Below, in pieces: positions 1 to 9,449 of a stretch of 64,000 nt of DNA. The notes beneath the pieces were generated by a model that searched no databases, had not been told where the DNA came from, and worked only from the letters and a program-made list of their open reading frames with translations. Source of the stretch: Palleronia pelagia (GTDB taxonomy: Bacteria > Pseudomonadota > Alphaproteobacteria > Rhodobacterales > Rhodobacteraceae); the NCBI RefSeq assembly GCF_900110115.1, contig NZ_FOCM01000003.1, forward strand, positions 372,001-436,000, read 5' to 3'. The translations under genes were made by a program, and so were the position numbers. The stretch's first letter is position 1; every line of letters begins with the position of its first letter.

Positions 1-2525
1 CCGGGCACGACGATCACCTTCTTGGGGCTGCCGCCGTCCAGGGCCTTCTGCACCGCGTGGGTTTCCAGCGCGCGCGCCTCGACCGCGTCCTTGGCCATGT
101 CGCGGGGGACCGTGATCTCGGCCCGGCGCTTGCCGTTGATCTGGATCGGCATAGTCACCTCGTCCTCGACCAGCATGGACTCGTCGGCCTGGGGCCACGG
201 AGCGTTGGCGATCAGGCCTTCGCCGCCCAGCAGGCGCCAGATCTCTTCGCTCAGGTGCGGGGTCATGGGTGCCATGAGCTGCGCCATGGTGCGCGCGGCG
301 CGGACCTGCGCGGCGCGGCCGGCCTTGGATTTCGACAGCGTGTTGGCGAAGGCATAGAGACGCGCGACGGACGTGTTGAAGCCGAAGCTCTCGATTCCCA
401 TGGTCACGTCGTGGATGGCCTTGTGCCGCTCGCGCTCGAGCTCCTCGTCGCCGCTGCCGGTCTCGGGTGCGTCGCTGGCGCCCTCGGCGATGCGCCAGAC
501 GCGGGCCAGGTGCTTGCTGGCGGCCTCGGCGCCGGCGGCTGTCCATTCCACGTCACGCTCGGGCGGGCTGTCGGACAACACGAACCAGCGCGCGGTATCG
601 GCGCCGTACTGGTCGATGATCTCGACCGGGTCGACCACGTTCTTCTTCGACTTCGACATCTTGGCCGACGGGATGATCTCGACCTCGGTGCCGTCGGCCA
701 GTTTCCCGTCGGTCACGTCCGAGGGCAGGTGATAGACCGGCCGGCCGGACGCATCCTTCGTCATGTAGATTTCGTGCGTCACCATGCCTTGCGTGAACAG
801 CGCGTCGAAGGGTTCGCGCGCCGCGTCGGGCAGGTGGCCGCAATCGTTCATCGCCCGGGCGTAGAAGCGGGCGTAGAGCAGGTGCAGGATCGCGTGTTCG
901 ACCCCGCCGATATACTGGTCCACGTTCATCCAGTACGCGGCCTCGTCCGGGTCTGTGGGCGTCGTGGCGCCGGGCGAGGTGAAACGCGCGAAGTACCACG
1001 ACGAATCCACGAAGGTGTCCATCGTGTCGGTCTCGCGCTTGGCGGGCGCGCCGCAACTGGGGCAGGGCACGTCGCGCCAGGTCGGGTGACGGTCCAGCGG
1101 GTTGCCGGGCGTGTCGAAGCTCACGTCCTCGGGCAGCTTGACCGGCAGGTTCTCCTTCTTCTCCGGCACCACGCCGCAGGCGTCGCAATGGACCACCGGG
1201 ATCGGGCAGCCCCAATAGCGTTGCCGCGACAGGCCCCAGTCGCGCAGGCGGAACTTGGTCACGCCCTGGCCGACGCCGTTGGCTTCGCAGAACGCGATGG
1301 CCGCATCGATGGCCGCGTCGCCGGTCTGAACCTCGTCGCCGGCGAAGCCGCGCACGTATTTCACCGGCTGCGACTTCGGCGGGACGTAGGCCTCGCCGCC
1401 GTCCTCGGGGGGGGTGTGGTCGCCCTCGGCCGGCTCGAAGGTCGAGGCGACCGGCAGGTCGTACTTGCGGGCGAATTCCAGGTCGCGCGCGTCATGGGCC
1501 GGGCAGCCGAAGATCGCGCCGGTGCCGTAGTCCATCAGGATGAAATTCGCGACGTAGACCGGCAGCTCCCATGCCGTGTCAAACGGGTGGCGCACGCGCA
1601 GCCCGGTGTCGAAGCCGCGCTTCTCGGCCTTCTCCAGCTCTTCCTCGGCGGTGCCCATCTTGCGGCACTCGGCGTTGAAGGCGGCGAGGTCGGGATCGTC
1701 CTGCTCGAGCTGCTTGGCCAGCGGATGGTCGGGCGAGATGCCGACGAAGCTGGCGCCCATCAGCGTGTCGGGGCGCGTGGTATAGACCTCGATCCGGTCG
1801 TGGCCGTCCGGCCCGTCCACCAGCCCGAAGGCGAATTGCAGGCCGCGCGACTTGCCGATCCAGTTGGCCTGCATCGTCTTGACCTTGTCGGGCCAGTTGT
1901 CGAGCGTATCCAGCGCCGACAGCAGCTCGTCGGAGTAGTCGGAGATGCGGAAGAACCACTGCGTCAGCTCGCGCCGCTCGACCAGCGCGCCCGAGCGCCA
2001 GCCGCGCCCGTCCTCCACCTGCTCGTTCGCCAGAACCGTCATGTCGACCGGGTCCCAGTTCACCACCGCGTTCTTGCGGTAGACCAGGCCCTTTTCCAGG
2101 AAATCCAGGAACATGGCCTGCTGCTGGCCGTAATACTCGGGGTCGCAGGTGGCGAATTCGCGGGACCAGTCCAGCGACAGGCCCAGACGCGCGAACTGCG
2201 CCTTCATGTTGGCGATGTTGGCATAGGTCCAGTCGCCGGGATGGATCTTGCGCTCCTGCGCGGCATTCTCGGCCGGCAGTCCGAACGCGTCCCAGCCCAT
2301 CGGGTGCAGCACCGCGTGGCCGGTCGCCAGCTTGTAGCGCGCCACCACGTCGCCCATGGCGTAGTTCCGCACGTGGCCGATATGCAGGTTCCCCGACGGG
2401 TAGGGAAACATCTCGAGCACGTAGTATTTCGGCTTGGCGTCATCGCGGCGGGCGGTGAAGGTGCCGGCCTCGTCCCACGCCTTTTGCCAGCGGGGCTCGG
2501 AGGTCTTGGCGTCGTAGCGGGGCAT
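1..2525 (-). CDS. leuS: Leucyl-tRNA synthetase (3' end cut by window edge)
   Basis: Class I aminoacyl-tRNA synthetase that charges tRNA-Leu in the cytoplasm. About 841 codons are visible from the ATG at 2523-2525, starting [20 protein letters not shown]. The HIGH signature is at residues 48-51 (NLHIGH) and KMSKS at about 622-626, both intact. The editing domain lies between them, and the anticodon-binding and C-terminal domains follow. The frame runs off the left edge after KKVIVVPG, which in this family is only a few residues from the natural end, so the protein is almost complete. It is divergent from the glycosyltransferase at 2680. The identification is secure from the motifs and full-length layout. 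Confidence 0.97.
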   Translation of the reverse strand, partial: MPRYDAKTSEPRWQKAWDEAGTFTARRDDAKPKYYVLEMFPYPSGNLHIGHVRNYAMGDVVARYKLATGHAVLHPMGWDAFGLPAENAAQERKIHPGDWTYANIANMKAQFARLGLSLDWSREFATCDPEYYGQQQAMFLDFLEKGLVYRKNAVVNWDPVDMTVLANEQVEDGRGWRSGALVERRELTQWFFRISDYSDELLSALDTLDNWPDKVKTMQANWIGKSRGLQFAFGLVDGPDGHDRIEVYTTRPDTLMGASFVGISPDHPLAKQLEQDDPDLAAFNAECRKMGTAEEELEKAEKRGFDTGLRVRHPFDTAWELPVYVANFILMDYGTGAIFGCPAHDARDLEFARKYDLPVASTFEPAEGDHTPPEDGGEAYVPPKSQPVKYVRGFAGDEVQTGDAAIDAAIAFCEANGVGQGVTKFRLRDWGLSRQRYWGCPIPVVHCDACGVVPEKKENLPVKLPEDVSFDTPGNPLDRHPTWRDVPCPSCGAPAKRETDTMDTFVDSSWYFARFTSPGATTPTDPDEAAYWMNVDQYIGGVEHAILHLLYARFYARAMNDCGHLPDAAREPFDALFTQGMVTHEIYMTKDASGRPVYHLPSDVTDGKLADGTEVEIIPSAKMSKSKKNVVDPVEIIDQYGADTARWFVLSDSPPERDVEWTAAGAEAASKHLARVWRIAEGASDAPETGSGDEELERERHKAIHDVTMGIESFGFNTSVARLYAFANTLSKSKAGRAAQVRAARTMAQLMAPMTPHLSEEIWRLLGGEGLIANAPWPQADESMLVEDEVTMPIQINGKRRAEITVPRDMAKDAVEARALETHAVQKALDGGSPKKVIVVP

Positions 2526-2679
2526 GGCGGCTCTTTGTTCGGGTCGGTCCAGAATGATCGGGTGATTGATATGGGGGGGCGGGCCGAGCGTCCAGCGCCA
2601 AGGCGCGGGTTTCCCCCTTATCAGGCGGGGAAAATCCGGTATGGATCGAGGCAGTCCCAGTGGTCAGCATGATGGTGCG

Positions 2680-3924
2680 ATGGTTTTCCTGTTTCTTCAC
2701 CAGAATTTCCCGGGCCAGTTCGCCCATCTCGCGCCCGCGCTGGCGGCCAAGGGGCACCAGGTCTTCGCGCTGAGCTCGCGGTTCTCCAAACCCGACACCT
2801 GGCGCGGCGTGCGGCTGATTCCCTACGCCTATGACGAGCCCAAGGACCAGAAGCTGCACCCGTGGCTGAACACCATGAACCGGGCGGTGGACCGGGGGAC
2901 CGTGGTGCTGCGCGCGGCATTGGCGCTGAAGGCACGGGGGCTGAAGCCCGACGCTATCATCGCGCATTCCGGCTGGGGCGAGGCGCTGTTCCTGCGCGAG
3001 GTCTGGCCGGACGCCCGCATCGGCATCTTCTGCGAGTTCTTCTATGCCACCGAAGGGGCCGACGTGGATTTCGACCCGGAATTCGCCAATCCGAACGAGC
3101 TGGGCCGCGGGCCGCGGATGATGTTCAAGAACATGGCCATGCGGATGCAGCTGGAGCAGGCGGATGCCGGCATCAGCCCGACCCATTGGCAGGCCGATTC
3201 GCACCCGCCCGAACTGCGCCAGCGGCTGACGGTGCTGCATGACGGTATCGACACGGATGCGATCCGACCCGACCCCGAGGTGCGGCTGACGCTCGAGGGC
3301 CATGGAAGCTGGACGCGGGACGACGAAGTCGTCACCTTCGTCAATCGCAACCTCGAGCCCTATCGCGGCTTCCATGTCTTCATGCGCATCCTGCCCGAGC
3401 TCCTGCGCCGCCGTCCGAAGGCGCAGGTCATCGTGGTGGGCGAGGACGGTCTCAGCTACGGCAGCCCCCCCAAGGAAGGCGGCACCTGGAAGGACAAGAT
3501 GATCGCCGAGGTGCGCGGGTGCATTCCGGATGCGGACTGGGCGCGCGTGCACTTCGTTGGCCGTGTCGCTCGGGGCGATTTCACCCGGCTGCTTCAGGTG
3601 GCGCGGGTGCACCTGTATCTCACCTATCCGTTTGTGCTCAGCTGGTCGGCGCTCGAGGCCATGGCCTGCGAGGCGGCAATCGTCGCCAGCGACACCGCCC
3701 CGGTGCGCGAAGTCATGCGCCACGACGAGACGGCTTTGCTGGTGGACTTCTTCGACAAGGAGCGGATGGTCGATGCCATCGACCGCCTGCTGAGCGATCC
3801 CGACAAGCGCCGCGCGATGGGCAAGGCCGCGCGGGCGCACGTGGTCGATCACTACGACCTGAAGCGCGTTTGCCTGCCGAAGCAGTTCGAATGGGTGGAT
3901 GCGCTGGTGGCGCCCCGCCACTGA
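2680..3924 (+). CDS. Family 4-like glycosyltransferase
   Basis: Predicted retaining GT-B glycosyltransferase of 414 residues that would transfer a sugar from an activated donor to a glycan or lipid acceptor. The N-terminus MVFLFLHQNFPGQF is typical of one GT4 subgroup. The C-terminal half has the nucleotide-sugar region, with VLHDGIDTDAIRPDP near residue 185 and the E-x7-E type segment SWSALEAMACEAAIVASD near 322-339. I chose ATG 2680 because homologues begin at this hydrophobic strand; an in-frame ATG at 2641 would add 13 unlikely residues. It is divergent from leuS and convergent with the DUF3576 gene. Acceptor and pathway cannot be told from the sequence, and no other glycan genes are adjacent. 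Confidence 0.85.
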   Translation: MVFLFLHQNFPGQFAHLAPALAAKGHQVFALSSRFSKPDTWRGVRLIPYAYDEPKDQKLHPWLNTMNRAVDRGTVVLRAALALKARGLKPDAIIAHSGWGEALFLREVWPDARIGIFCEFFYATEGADVDFDPEFANPNELGRGPRMMFKNMAMRMQLEQADAGISPTHWQADSHPPELRQRLTVLHDGIDTDAIRPDPEVRLTLEGHGSWTRDDEVVTFVNRNLEPYRGFHVFMRILPELLRRRPKAQVIVVGEDGLSYGSPPKEGGTWKDKMIAEVRGCIPDADWARVHFVGRVARGDFTRLLQVARVHLYLTYPFVLSWSALEAMACEAAIVASDTAPVREVMRHDETALLVDFFDKERMVDAIDRLLSDPDKRRAMGKAARAHVVDHYDLKRVCLPKQFEWVDALVAPRH

Positions 3925-3928
3925 CGCG

Positions 3929-4432
3929 TCAGAGCGCGCCTTCGGCGATGCGCAGCTGGCGGGCGCGGGTCAGGATCGCGTCCTCGATCGCGCGGGTGGT
4001 GGCGGCGTTCACAGGGCCCGACCGCGTGGACAGCGCCACGTTCAGTGACCGCGCATCCAGCGCCGGGTCGGTGACGTAGACCGTGCCGCGATAGGCCGCC
4101 CCGCCGCCTGGCGGGCGCCCGTAGCCGTAGACCAGCACGCCCGAGAAGGGGTCGGCGGTCTCGACCGGCATGAAATCCAGGACCTGCTGCGTGGCGGCCC
4201 AGATGTACTTGTTCACCTCGACCGTGGTGTTGGGATTGTCGGCGTTGGAGAACAGGTCCCAGATCGTCTCGCGCCGCGGGCCGCCCAGCGGCGTGCTTTC
4301 GCGCTGGCGCAGGATGCTGGCCTGGCGGTCCTGGTTGGGAATCAGGCCGTCGCGGGATTCGCGCGTGCCGCAGGCGGACAGGCTCAGCGCGGCGGCGATC
4401 AAACCGCCGATCACGAAAAGGGATGATTTCAT
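3929..4432 (-). CDS. DUF3576-domain lipoprotein
   Basis: A 167-residue predicted lipoprotein. The signal peptide starts MKSSLFVIGGLIAAALSL and ends in the lipobox LSAC, so the mature protein would begin at Cys about 21 and be lipid-anchored, probably to the outer membrane. The body (ETIWDLFSNADNPNTTVEVN, then ATQQVLDFMPVETADPFSGV) matches my memory of the alphaproteobacterial DUF3576 family, whose function is not established. The start at 4432 is set by the signal peptide; the longer upstream reading lacks one. The stop lies four bases from the end of the convergent glycosyltransferase. I do not assign a role beyond cell-envelope lipoprotein. Confidence 0.8.
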   Translation of the reverse strand: MKSSLFVIGGLIAAALSLSACGTRESRDGLIPNQDRQASILRQRESTPLGGPRRETIWDLFSNADNPNTTVEVNKYIWAATQQVLDFMPVETADPFSGVLVYGYGRPPGGGAAYRGTVYVTDPALDARSLNVALSTRSGPVNAATTRAIEDAILTRARQLRIAEGAL

Positions 4433-4725
4433 AGTGTTCGTCCGCCCCGTCAGACCCATTTCGACCTTGCCTACCCCAGCCGCGCTGCACGGGCAAGAAT
4501 CGTTGTGCGGCCGTTCATTCGCGGGCCCGGGCCGCCTTGACACACCCAATGCCTTGCGATGGCTGTAAAAAAAGTAATCGACACGTGAAACCTATGACAG
4601 GGCAATGGTGTTATCGGTCCAGCAAGGCACCTCAGAAAAATCTGGTTGCCGAACGCTAACCGCCGCCTAGGTGGCATTCCGAAGCCGCGCTAGCGGCCTG
4701 AAACTGAAAAGAAGGGACTACTACT

Positions 4726-4980
4726 ATGAAACGTATTCTGACCGTCATCGCCGCATCCGCAACCCTGGCCGGTGCCACCGCGCCCGCCGCCATGGCCCAA
4801 GACGCCGAAGTCACCATGCTGACCGGCAAGGTCTTCCGCGCCCTGCGCACGTGCGACATCGATGGCAACATGGTCGACGAACTGACCATGGCGCAGGTCG
4901 CCGGCATCACCATCGCGTCCGACTCGGATGACGAGTCCGAGAAGTGCCAGCGCATCCGCGCCATCGCGATGGACGAGTAA
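4726..4980 (+). CDS. Small secreted protein of unknown function
   Basis: An 84-residue protein with a clear Sec signal peptide (MKRILTVIAASATLAGATAP, then AAMA before QDAEV) that leaves a mature protein of about 60 residues. The mature part is acidic and holds two cysteines, in LRTCDIDGN and DESEKCQR, which could form a periplasmic disulfide. A purine-rich ribosome site (AAGAAGGGA) lies about eight bases before the ATG, and a strong intrinsic terminator follows at 5019-5049. The gene is therefore its own transcription unit, between a 293-base upstream spacer and the porin gene. I do not recognise the family. Signal peptide, ribosome site and terminator argue that it is real. Confidence 0.75.
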   Translation: MKRILTVIAASATLAGATAPAAMAQDAEVTMLTGKVFRALRTCDIDGNMVDELTMAQVAGITIASDSDDESEKCQRIRAIAMDE

Positions 4981-5018
4981 TTGCTTCCATTGCAGTGGGG
5001 TCAGCGCCCCGCTGCGAG

Positions 5019-5049
5019 AAAGGCCGTCCTTCGGGGCGGCCTTTTTATT
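5019..5049 (+). terminator. Intrinsic terminator after the small secreted protein gene
   Basis: An 11-bp stem (AAAGGCCGTCC pairing with GGGCGGCCTTT, one G-T wobble) closes a TTCG tetraloop and runs into a T-rich tract. It sits about 40 bases past the stop at 4980 and separates this gene from the porin. Confidence 0.9.
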
Positions 5050-5229
5050 TTTGACTGATGAATTCGCGACGGGCGGCTCTGCGGACTGTGGCAGGACTGC
5101 ACCAATCCGGGCGCCGTGGTCCGGGCGACAATCGCCATCGCTTGAATCGTGCAGGGGAAAGGCGCACTCCACCCTCGTACTCACGGGGCACAGCCCTTTG
5201 GGACCGGAAATGAGATCATGAGGGAAAGC

Positions 5230-6282
5230 ATGAAAAATATCCTTTTTGCGACCACTGCGCTGGTTGCTTCGACTAGCTTCGCGATGGCCCAAAGCGTCGA
5301 CCTGTCCGGCTCGGCCGAGATGGGTATCTTCGGCGGCGAAACCGCTGCGAACGTGGACATCGAAGACCAGTTCCACACGGACATCGACGTCACCTTCTCG
5401 ATGTCGGGTGAAACCGACGGCGGCCTGACCTTCGGTGCCTCGGTCGATATCGACGAACAGATTGGCGATAATAACGCAACTACCGGCGGTGCCGAGTCGG
5501 GTGCCACTCAGGACGACTCGGACGACGGCGGGGCGACCATCTTCGTGTCGGGTGCATACGGTACCCTGACCATGGGCGACACCGACGGCGCGCTGGACTG
5601 GGCGATGGACGAAGCCCTCATCGGCGCGTCGCTGGGCGACAACCATGAGCACGGCGGCTACAACGGGAACTCGCTGCTGGACGGCGCTTTCGGCCTTGAC
5701 GGTCAAATCGCTCGTTACGACTATTCGTTTGGCGGTTTCAGCGTAGGCGTCTCCGCTGAAGTGCAGGATGCAGCTGGCGGCGACGATACGTTCGGTGTCG
5801 GTGCCCGTTATGAAGGCGAGTTCGGGACAATCGCCTATGCATTTGGTCTTGGCTACCAAGAGAACGGCGATAACAACGGCGCAGCTGCTGGTGGTACCTC
5901 CGCTTCTGCGCTCGGCTTCAGCGCGAGCATGTCTATGGACAGTGGCCTGTCGGCGATCTTCAACTACACTGACTTCGACGACGCCTTCACCAGCGCTGCC
6001 GCCGGTACCACTTTTGGTGGCTTCGTTGCTCCGGGCATCGAAATCAATGATCACATCGGTGTTGCTGTTGGGTATGAGTTCGGTCAGCTGCTGGTTGCCG
6101 CTAACTACGGCCAGTTTGACACCTCTAACGGCGACGTGGACGGCTACGGCCTGATTGCTAACTACGATCTTGGCGGTGGTGCATCGCTGCAAGCAGGCTA
6201 TGGCCGCAGCGACTACGATAACGGTGCTGGCCCTGATCTGGACCGCCACACCTACTCGTTCGGTATCGCGATGGCCTTCTGA
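5230..6282 (+). CDS. Rhodobacter-type outer-membrane porin
   Basis: A 350-residue general diffusion porin. The signal peptide is MKNILFATTALVASTSFAMA, with cleavage before QSVDLSGSAEMGIF. The mature protein alternates short beta segments with acidic, Gly/Asn-rich loops (for example DEQIGDNNATTGG) and ends SFGIAMAF, with the terminal Phe needed for barrel assembly. This fits the trimeric 16-strand porins of Rhodobacter. ATG 5230 has GAGGGA just upstream; an in-frame ATG at 5218 would add MRES before the signal peptide and is less likely. A strong terminator follows at 6309. The latter part of the gene has more A/T than its neighbours, which may reflect loop variation or transfer. Confidence 0.93.
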   Translation: MKNILFATTALVASTSFAMAQSVDLSGSAEMGIFGGETAANVDIEDQFHTDIDVTFSMSGETDGGLTFGASVDIDEQIGDNNATTGGAESGATQDDSDDGGATIFVSGAYGTLTMGDTDGALDWAMDEALIGASLGDNHEHGGYNGNSLLDGAFGLDGQIARYDYSFGGFSVGVSAEVQDAAGGDDTFGVGARYEGEFGTIAYAFGLGYQENGDNNGAAAGGTSASALGFSASMSMDSGLSAIFNYTDFDDAFTSAAAGTTFGGFVAPGIEINDHIGVAVGYEFGQLLVAANYGQFDTSNGDVDGYGLIANYDLGGGASLQAGYGRSDYDNGAGPDLDRHTYSFGIAMAF

Positions 6283-6308
6283 TCCCACAGGGATTGGAAA
6301 CACGGATT

Positions 6309-6336
6309 GGGCAGGTCTTCGGACCTGCCCTTTTCT
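6309..6336 (+). terminator. Intrinsic terminator of the porin gene
   Basis: A perfect 9-bp stem (GGGCAGGTC with GACCTGCCC) around a TTCG loop is followed by TTTTCTTTTG. It lies 27 bases past the porin stop and is monodirectional on the plus strand. Confidence 0.92.
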
Positions 6337-6385
6337 TTTGCGCGGGGCTATATCGGCGCGTGACCCCAACGATCGGAGCCGCGCC

Positions 6386-7039
6386 ATGTCCCTGACCGAT
6401 ATCAAGACCCGGATCGCCAAGGCGGAAACCGACGCGGGCCGCGATCCCGGCTCGGTCCGGCTGATCGCCGTCAGCAAGGTACAGCCCGACGAACGGGTCG
6501 AGGCGGTGCTGGAGCAGGGTCACCGGTCGTTCGGCGAGAACCGCGTGCAGGAGGCGCAGGGCAAGTGGCCCGGCTTCGCCGAGCGCTACGGCGACCTGGA
6601 CCTGCACCTGATCGGTCCGCTGCAATCCAACAAGACCCGCGCGGCGATGGAGCTGTTCGGAACGATCCAGACGCTCGACCGTCCCAAGCTCGCCCGCACC
6701 ATCGCCCGCATCGCGGACGAGATCGGCCACTGCCCCGACCTGTTCGTGCAGGTGAACACCGGCGACGAGACCCAGAAGGCAGGCGTCGCGGTCGACGACA
6801 CCGACGCTTTCGTGGCCGAATGCCGGTCCCTGAGCCTGCCGGTCATCGGGCTCATGTGCATTCCGCCCATCGATACGGACCCGACGCCGCATTTTCGCCT
6901 GTTGGCCGATCTTGCCGCGCGCAACGGGCTCGACGGCCTTTCCATGGGGATGAGCGGCGATTTCGAGGCCGCCATCGCCGCCGGTGCCACCCATGTGCGC
7001 GTCGGCTCGGCCATCTTCGGCGCGCGCGTGACCGGCTAG
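6386..7039 (+). CDS. YggS-family PLP homeostasis protein
   Basis: A 217-residue single-domain TIM-barrel protein of the YggS/PROSC family, which binds pyridoxal 5'-phosphate and buffers its free level without known enzyme activity. The PLP lysine lies in LIAVSKVQPDE (Lys31). Family signatures SFGENRVQEA (around 50-60), HLIGPLQSNK (around 75-84) and the C-terminal phosphate-binding segment LSMGMSGDFEAAIAAGAT are all present. The length is normal. The gene stands alone on the plus strand, its stop overlapping that of the convergent L,D-transpeptidase. The start is the ATG following GATCGGAGCC, whose GGAG is the ribosome site. Confidence 0.95.
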   Translation: MSLTDIKTRIAKAETDAGRDPGSVRLIAVSKVQPDERVEAVLEQGHRSFGENRVQEAQGKWPGFAERYGDLDLHLIGPLQSNKTRAAMELFGTIQTLDRPKLARTIARIADEIGHCPDLFVQVNTGDETQKAGVAVDDTDAFVAECRSLSLPVIGLMCIPPIDTDPTPHFRLLADLAARNGLDGLSMGMSGDFEAAIAAGATHVRVGSAIFGARVTG

Positions 7040-7530
7040 GCGACGATCAGCCGGGTCTGGTAGGTGATCCGGCGGGCCATCCACAGCAGGTCTTCCGGCG
7101 CCAGTGCCACGCAGCCTTCGGTCGGATAGCCGGGCCGCCGCCAGCGATGAAGGAAGATGGCCGACCCGCGTCCGGGCGCGGAGATGGGCCAGTTCCAGTC
7201 CGTGAGGATCACGAGGTCATACAGCGGGTCCGCCCGGCGCAGCGTCTCGTGCGAGAAACCATGGGGCGCGCGCACCATCTTGTTGTAATCGGGATCGCTC
7301 GGATCGTCGGACCACAGGTCGCACGGCCCGATGGGCAGGGCCCAGTCGGTCGGCCGGGCCACGCGGTCGGGGCGATAGAGCATCCCGACGATCCGGTGAA
7401 TGCCGCGGGGTGTGGCGCCGTCGCCCTCGCGCTTGCGTCCGCTCAATCCGCCGCGCCCGATCGAGCACGGCAGGGTGCGCCCCATGAACCGCAGACCGCG
7501 CGGCGTCAGGACCATGTCCTCGGGTCTCAT
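7036..7530 (-). CDS. L,D-transpeptidase (YkuD) family protein
   Basis: A 164-residue YkuD-domain protein. The catalytic pair is seen as His128 (FLHRWRRPGY) and Cys140 (YPTEGCVAL), matching the HxxxxxP...S/T-x-GC signature of enzymes that cross-link peptidoglycan meso-DAP residues or attach proteins to them. There is no evident N-terminal signal peptide or membrane segment (start MRPEDMVLTPRGLRF), so export is unexplained, as in many short alphaproteobacterial members. The start codon overlaps the stop of ribA by four bases (ATGA), so the two are probably cotranscribed and translationally coupled. Specific transpeptidase activity is inferred from the family. Confidence 0.88.
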   Translation of the reverse strand: MRPEDMVLTPRGLRFMGRTLPCSIGRGGLSGRKREGDGATPRGIHRIVGMLYRPDRVARPTDWALPIGPCDLWSDDPSDPDYNKMVRAPHGFSHETLRRADPLYDLVILTDWNWPISAPGRGSAIFLHRWRRPGYPTEGCVALAPEDLLWMARRITYQTRLIVA

Positions 7531-8606
7531 TCCAGGTGCCCCGAGCGTTCATGCTTCACCCGCAGGTAGTCGCGGTTGAAATCGCCTTCACCGACCCAGA
7601 GCGGCACACGCTCGACCACCTCGATCCCCTCGGCGTCGAAGGCGGCCAGCTTGCGCGGGTTGTTCGTCATCAGCTTGATCCGACCGATTCGCATCTGCCG
7701 CAGGATCTGGCCGCCCAGTCCGAAATTCCGTTCATCGTCGTCGAAACCAAGCCGGTGGTTCGCCTCGACCGTGTCGAAGCCCTGGTCCTGGAGGGAATAG
7801 GCGCGCATCTTGTTGGCCAGCCCGATGCCGCGCCCCTCCTGGTTCAGGTAAAGCAGGACGCCACCACCCGCCTGGGCCATCTGCCGCAGCGCCGCGTTCA
7901 ACTGCGGGCCGCAATCGCATTTGAGCGAGCCGAGCACGTCGCCGGTGAAACAGGCCGAATGCAGCCGCGTCAGCACCGGCGCGGACCTGTCCGGTTTCCC
8001 CACGACGACGGCATAATGCTCGTCGCCCAGGCCGTCGGGGCGGAAGATCTGCAAGGCGCTGTTCACCTCGGCCGCGATGGGCAGGCGGGCGGAGACCACG
8101 TGCGCGAGCGTCGTCTGCGACACGGCCGCCATGTCGGACAGCGAGATGCGCAGGACGCCCTCGGGCACGGACTCCACCGGCGCGACGATGGCGGCGGGCA
8201 GCAGCTCGGCCTTGCGCAGCAGCAGAAGCGCGGCGCGCGACGGGGCCGCGTCGCCGCCCCGCAGCGCAAGGAATGGCCCCTTCATCGGCTGCGCCAGGTC
8301 ATTGGCCGGATCGATCACGCCGCCCAACCACGCCCGATCGACCGCGCGCGGCAGGGACAGTCGGGCCATGTCGCCGTCGTAGACACTGATCTTCAGCGTT
8401 TCGGCCCGGCGCGCGGTGACGGCCAGGTGCGCCGTGCCGGTCTCGGTCATCGCGTCCAGCCGCGCGGGGTCGGCCCGCTCGGCCGAAATCGCCAGCCAGG
8501 TGGTGTCGCCCCCGCCGATGGCGACCGCCAGCCCCAGCCGCATGTCGGATACCGCACGGGCCAGGCGTTCGGCGCGGTCGGGCAGGAAGGGAGAGGGTGA
8601 GACCAT
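7527..8606 (-). CDS. ribA: GTP cyclohydrolase II with degenerate N-terminal domain
   Basis: A 359-residue protein for the first committed step of riboflavin synthesis (GTP to diaminohydroxy-ribosylaminopyrimidinone phosphate, formate and pyrophosphate). The C-terminal half holds the zinc ligands Cys219, Cys230 and Cys232 (HSACFTGDVLGSLKCDCG), then YLNQEGRGIGL and LMTNNPRK, all typical of RibA. The first 180 residues align loosely in position with a DHBP synthase (RibB) domain. The acidic DEDRENEGDL-type active-site signature is missing there, so that half is probably inactive. It is followed in a coupled pair by the YkuD gene. The role is secure for RibA and inferred for the N-terminal remnant. 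Confidence 0.92.
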   Translation of the reverse strand: MVSPSPFLPDRAERLARAVSDMRLGLAVAIGGGDTTWLAISAERADPARLDAMTETGTAHLAVTARRAETLKISVYDGDMARLSLPRAVDRAWLGGVIDPANDLAQPMKGPFLALRGGDAAPSRAALLLLRKAELLPAAIVAPVESVPEGVLRISLSDMAAVSQTTLAHVVSARLPIAAEVNSALQIFRPDGLGDEHYAVVVGKPDRSAPVLTRLHSACFTGDVLGSLKCDCGPQLNAALRQMAQAGGGVLLYLNQEGRGIGLANKMRAYSLQDQGFDTVEANHRLGFDDDERNFGLGGQILRQMRIGRIKLMTNNPRKLAAFDAEGIEVVERVPLWVGEGDFNRDYLRVKHERSGHLE

Positions 8607-8745
8607 GCGCTCTGCCTAGCCGCGAACCCCGGAAAAGTGAAACATATCTCGCATTTGTGACACGACCCCGTGAGTCGGCGCAGCGCAATCTTGCTAAACT
8701 GGGACCCTGCCGCCACCTCCGAAGTTGATATGCCGGAGGTATGCA

Positions 8746-9432
8746 ATGAGTGGTTTGAAAAAGCTTCTTTTGGTCGATGACGACGACGACCTGCGAGATG
8801 CGCTCAGCGAACAGCTGATGCTGACCGAGGATTTCGACGTGTTCGAGGCCGAAACCGGTGCGAATGCCATGGAGAAGGTCAAGGAAGGCCGGTTCGACCT
8901 GGTGATCCTGGACGTTGGCCTGCCTGACACCGATGGGCGCGAGCTGTGCAAGCTCATGCGCAAGCAGGGGGTGAAATGCCCGGTTCTGATGCTGACGGGC
9001 CATGACAGCGATGCCGACACCATCCTTGGGCTGGACGCCGGCGCGAACGATTATGTCACGAAGCCGTTCAAGTTCCCCGTCCTGCTGGCCCGCATCCGCG
9101 CCCAGCTGCGCCAGCACGAGCAGTCCGAGGATGCCGTCTTCTCGCTCGGGCCCTATTCCTTCCGTCCCGCCCAGAAGGTCCTGGTGGATGAGGCCGACAA
9201 GAAGATCCGCCTGACCGAGAAGGAAACCAACATCCTCAAGTTCCTGTATCGCGCGACCGAGGGCGTCGTGGCGCGCGACGTGCTGCTTCACGAGGTCTGG
9301 GGCTACAACGCGGGCGTGACGACCCACACGCTGGAGACGCACATCTACCGGCTGCGCCAGAAGATCGAGCCCGATCCGTCGAACGCGCGGCTGCTGGTGA
9401 CCGAATCGGGGGGCTATCGCCTGGCGATCTGA
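8746..9432 (+). CDS. OmpR-family response regulator (orphan, possibly CenR-like)
   Basis: A 228-residue two-component regulator. The receiver domain (residues 1-120) has the acidic cluster VDDDDDLRDAL, the phosphoacceptor Asp56 in LVILDVGLPD, the Thr of LMLTGHD and the Lys of YVTKPF. The C-terminal winged helix (about 130-225) ends in the DNA-binding pattern TLETHIYRLRQKIEPDP. A perfect GGAGGT ribosome site at 8735-8740 decides for ATG 8746 over an upstream in-frame ATG. No histidine kinase lies nearby. The LREALSEQL-type N-terminus reminds me of CenR, the essential envelope and division regulator of alphaproteobacteria, but that identification is from memory and unverified. Confidence 0.88.
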   Translation: MSGLKKLLLVDDDDDLRDALSEQLMLTEDFDVFEAETGANAMEKVKEGRFDLVILDVGLPDTDGRELCKLMRKQGVKCPVLMLTGHDSDADTILGLDAGANDYVTKPFKFPVLLARIRAQLRQHEQSEDAVFSLGPYSFRPAQKVLVDEADKKIRLTEKETNILKFLYRATEGVVARDVLLHEVWGYNAGVTTHTLETHIYRLRQKIEPDPSNARLLVTESGGYRLAI

Positions 9433-9449
9433 TCCGGCGGGCGCCGGAT

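Noticed and set aside
57-2672. 871-codon open frame on the plus strand opposite leuS
   Set aside because: It is antisense to a complete leucyl-tRNA synthetase with intact motifs; the translation is His/Arg/Val-rich low-complexity noise typical of GC-rich antisense frames.
4537-4569. TTGACA upstream of the small secreted protein gene
   Set aside because: The -35 match is perfect but no acceptable -10 box lies 16-18 bases on (TGGCTG at 17, TGTAAA at 21), so I do not call a promoter.
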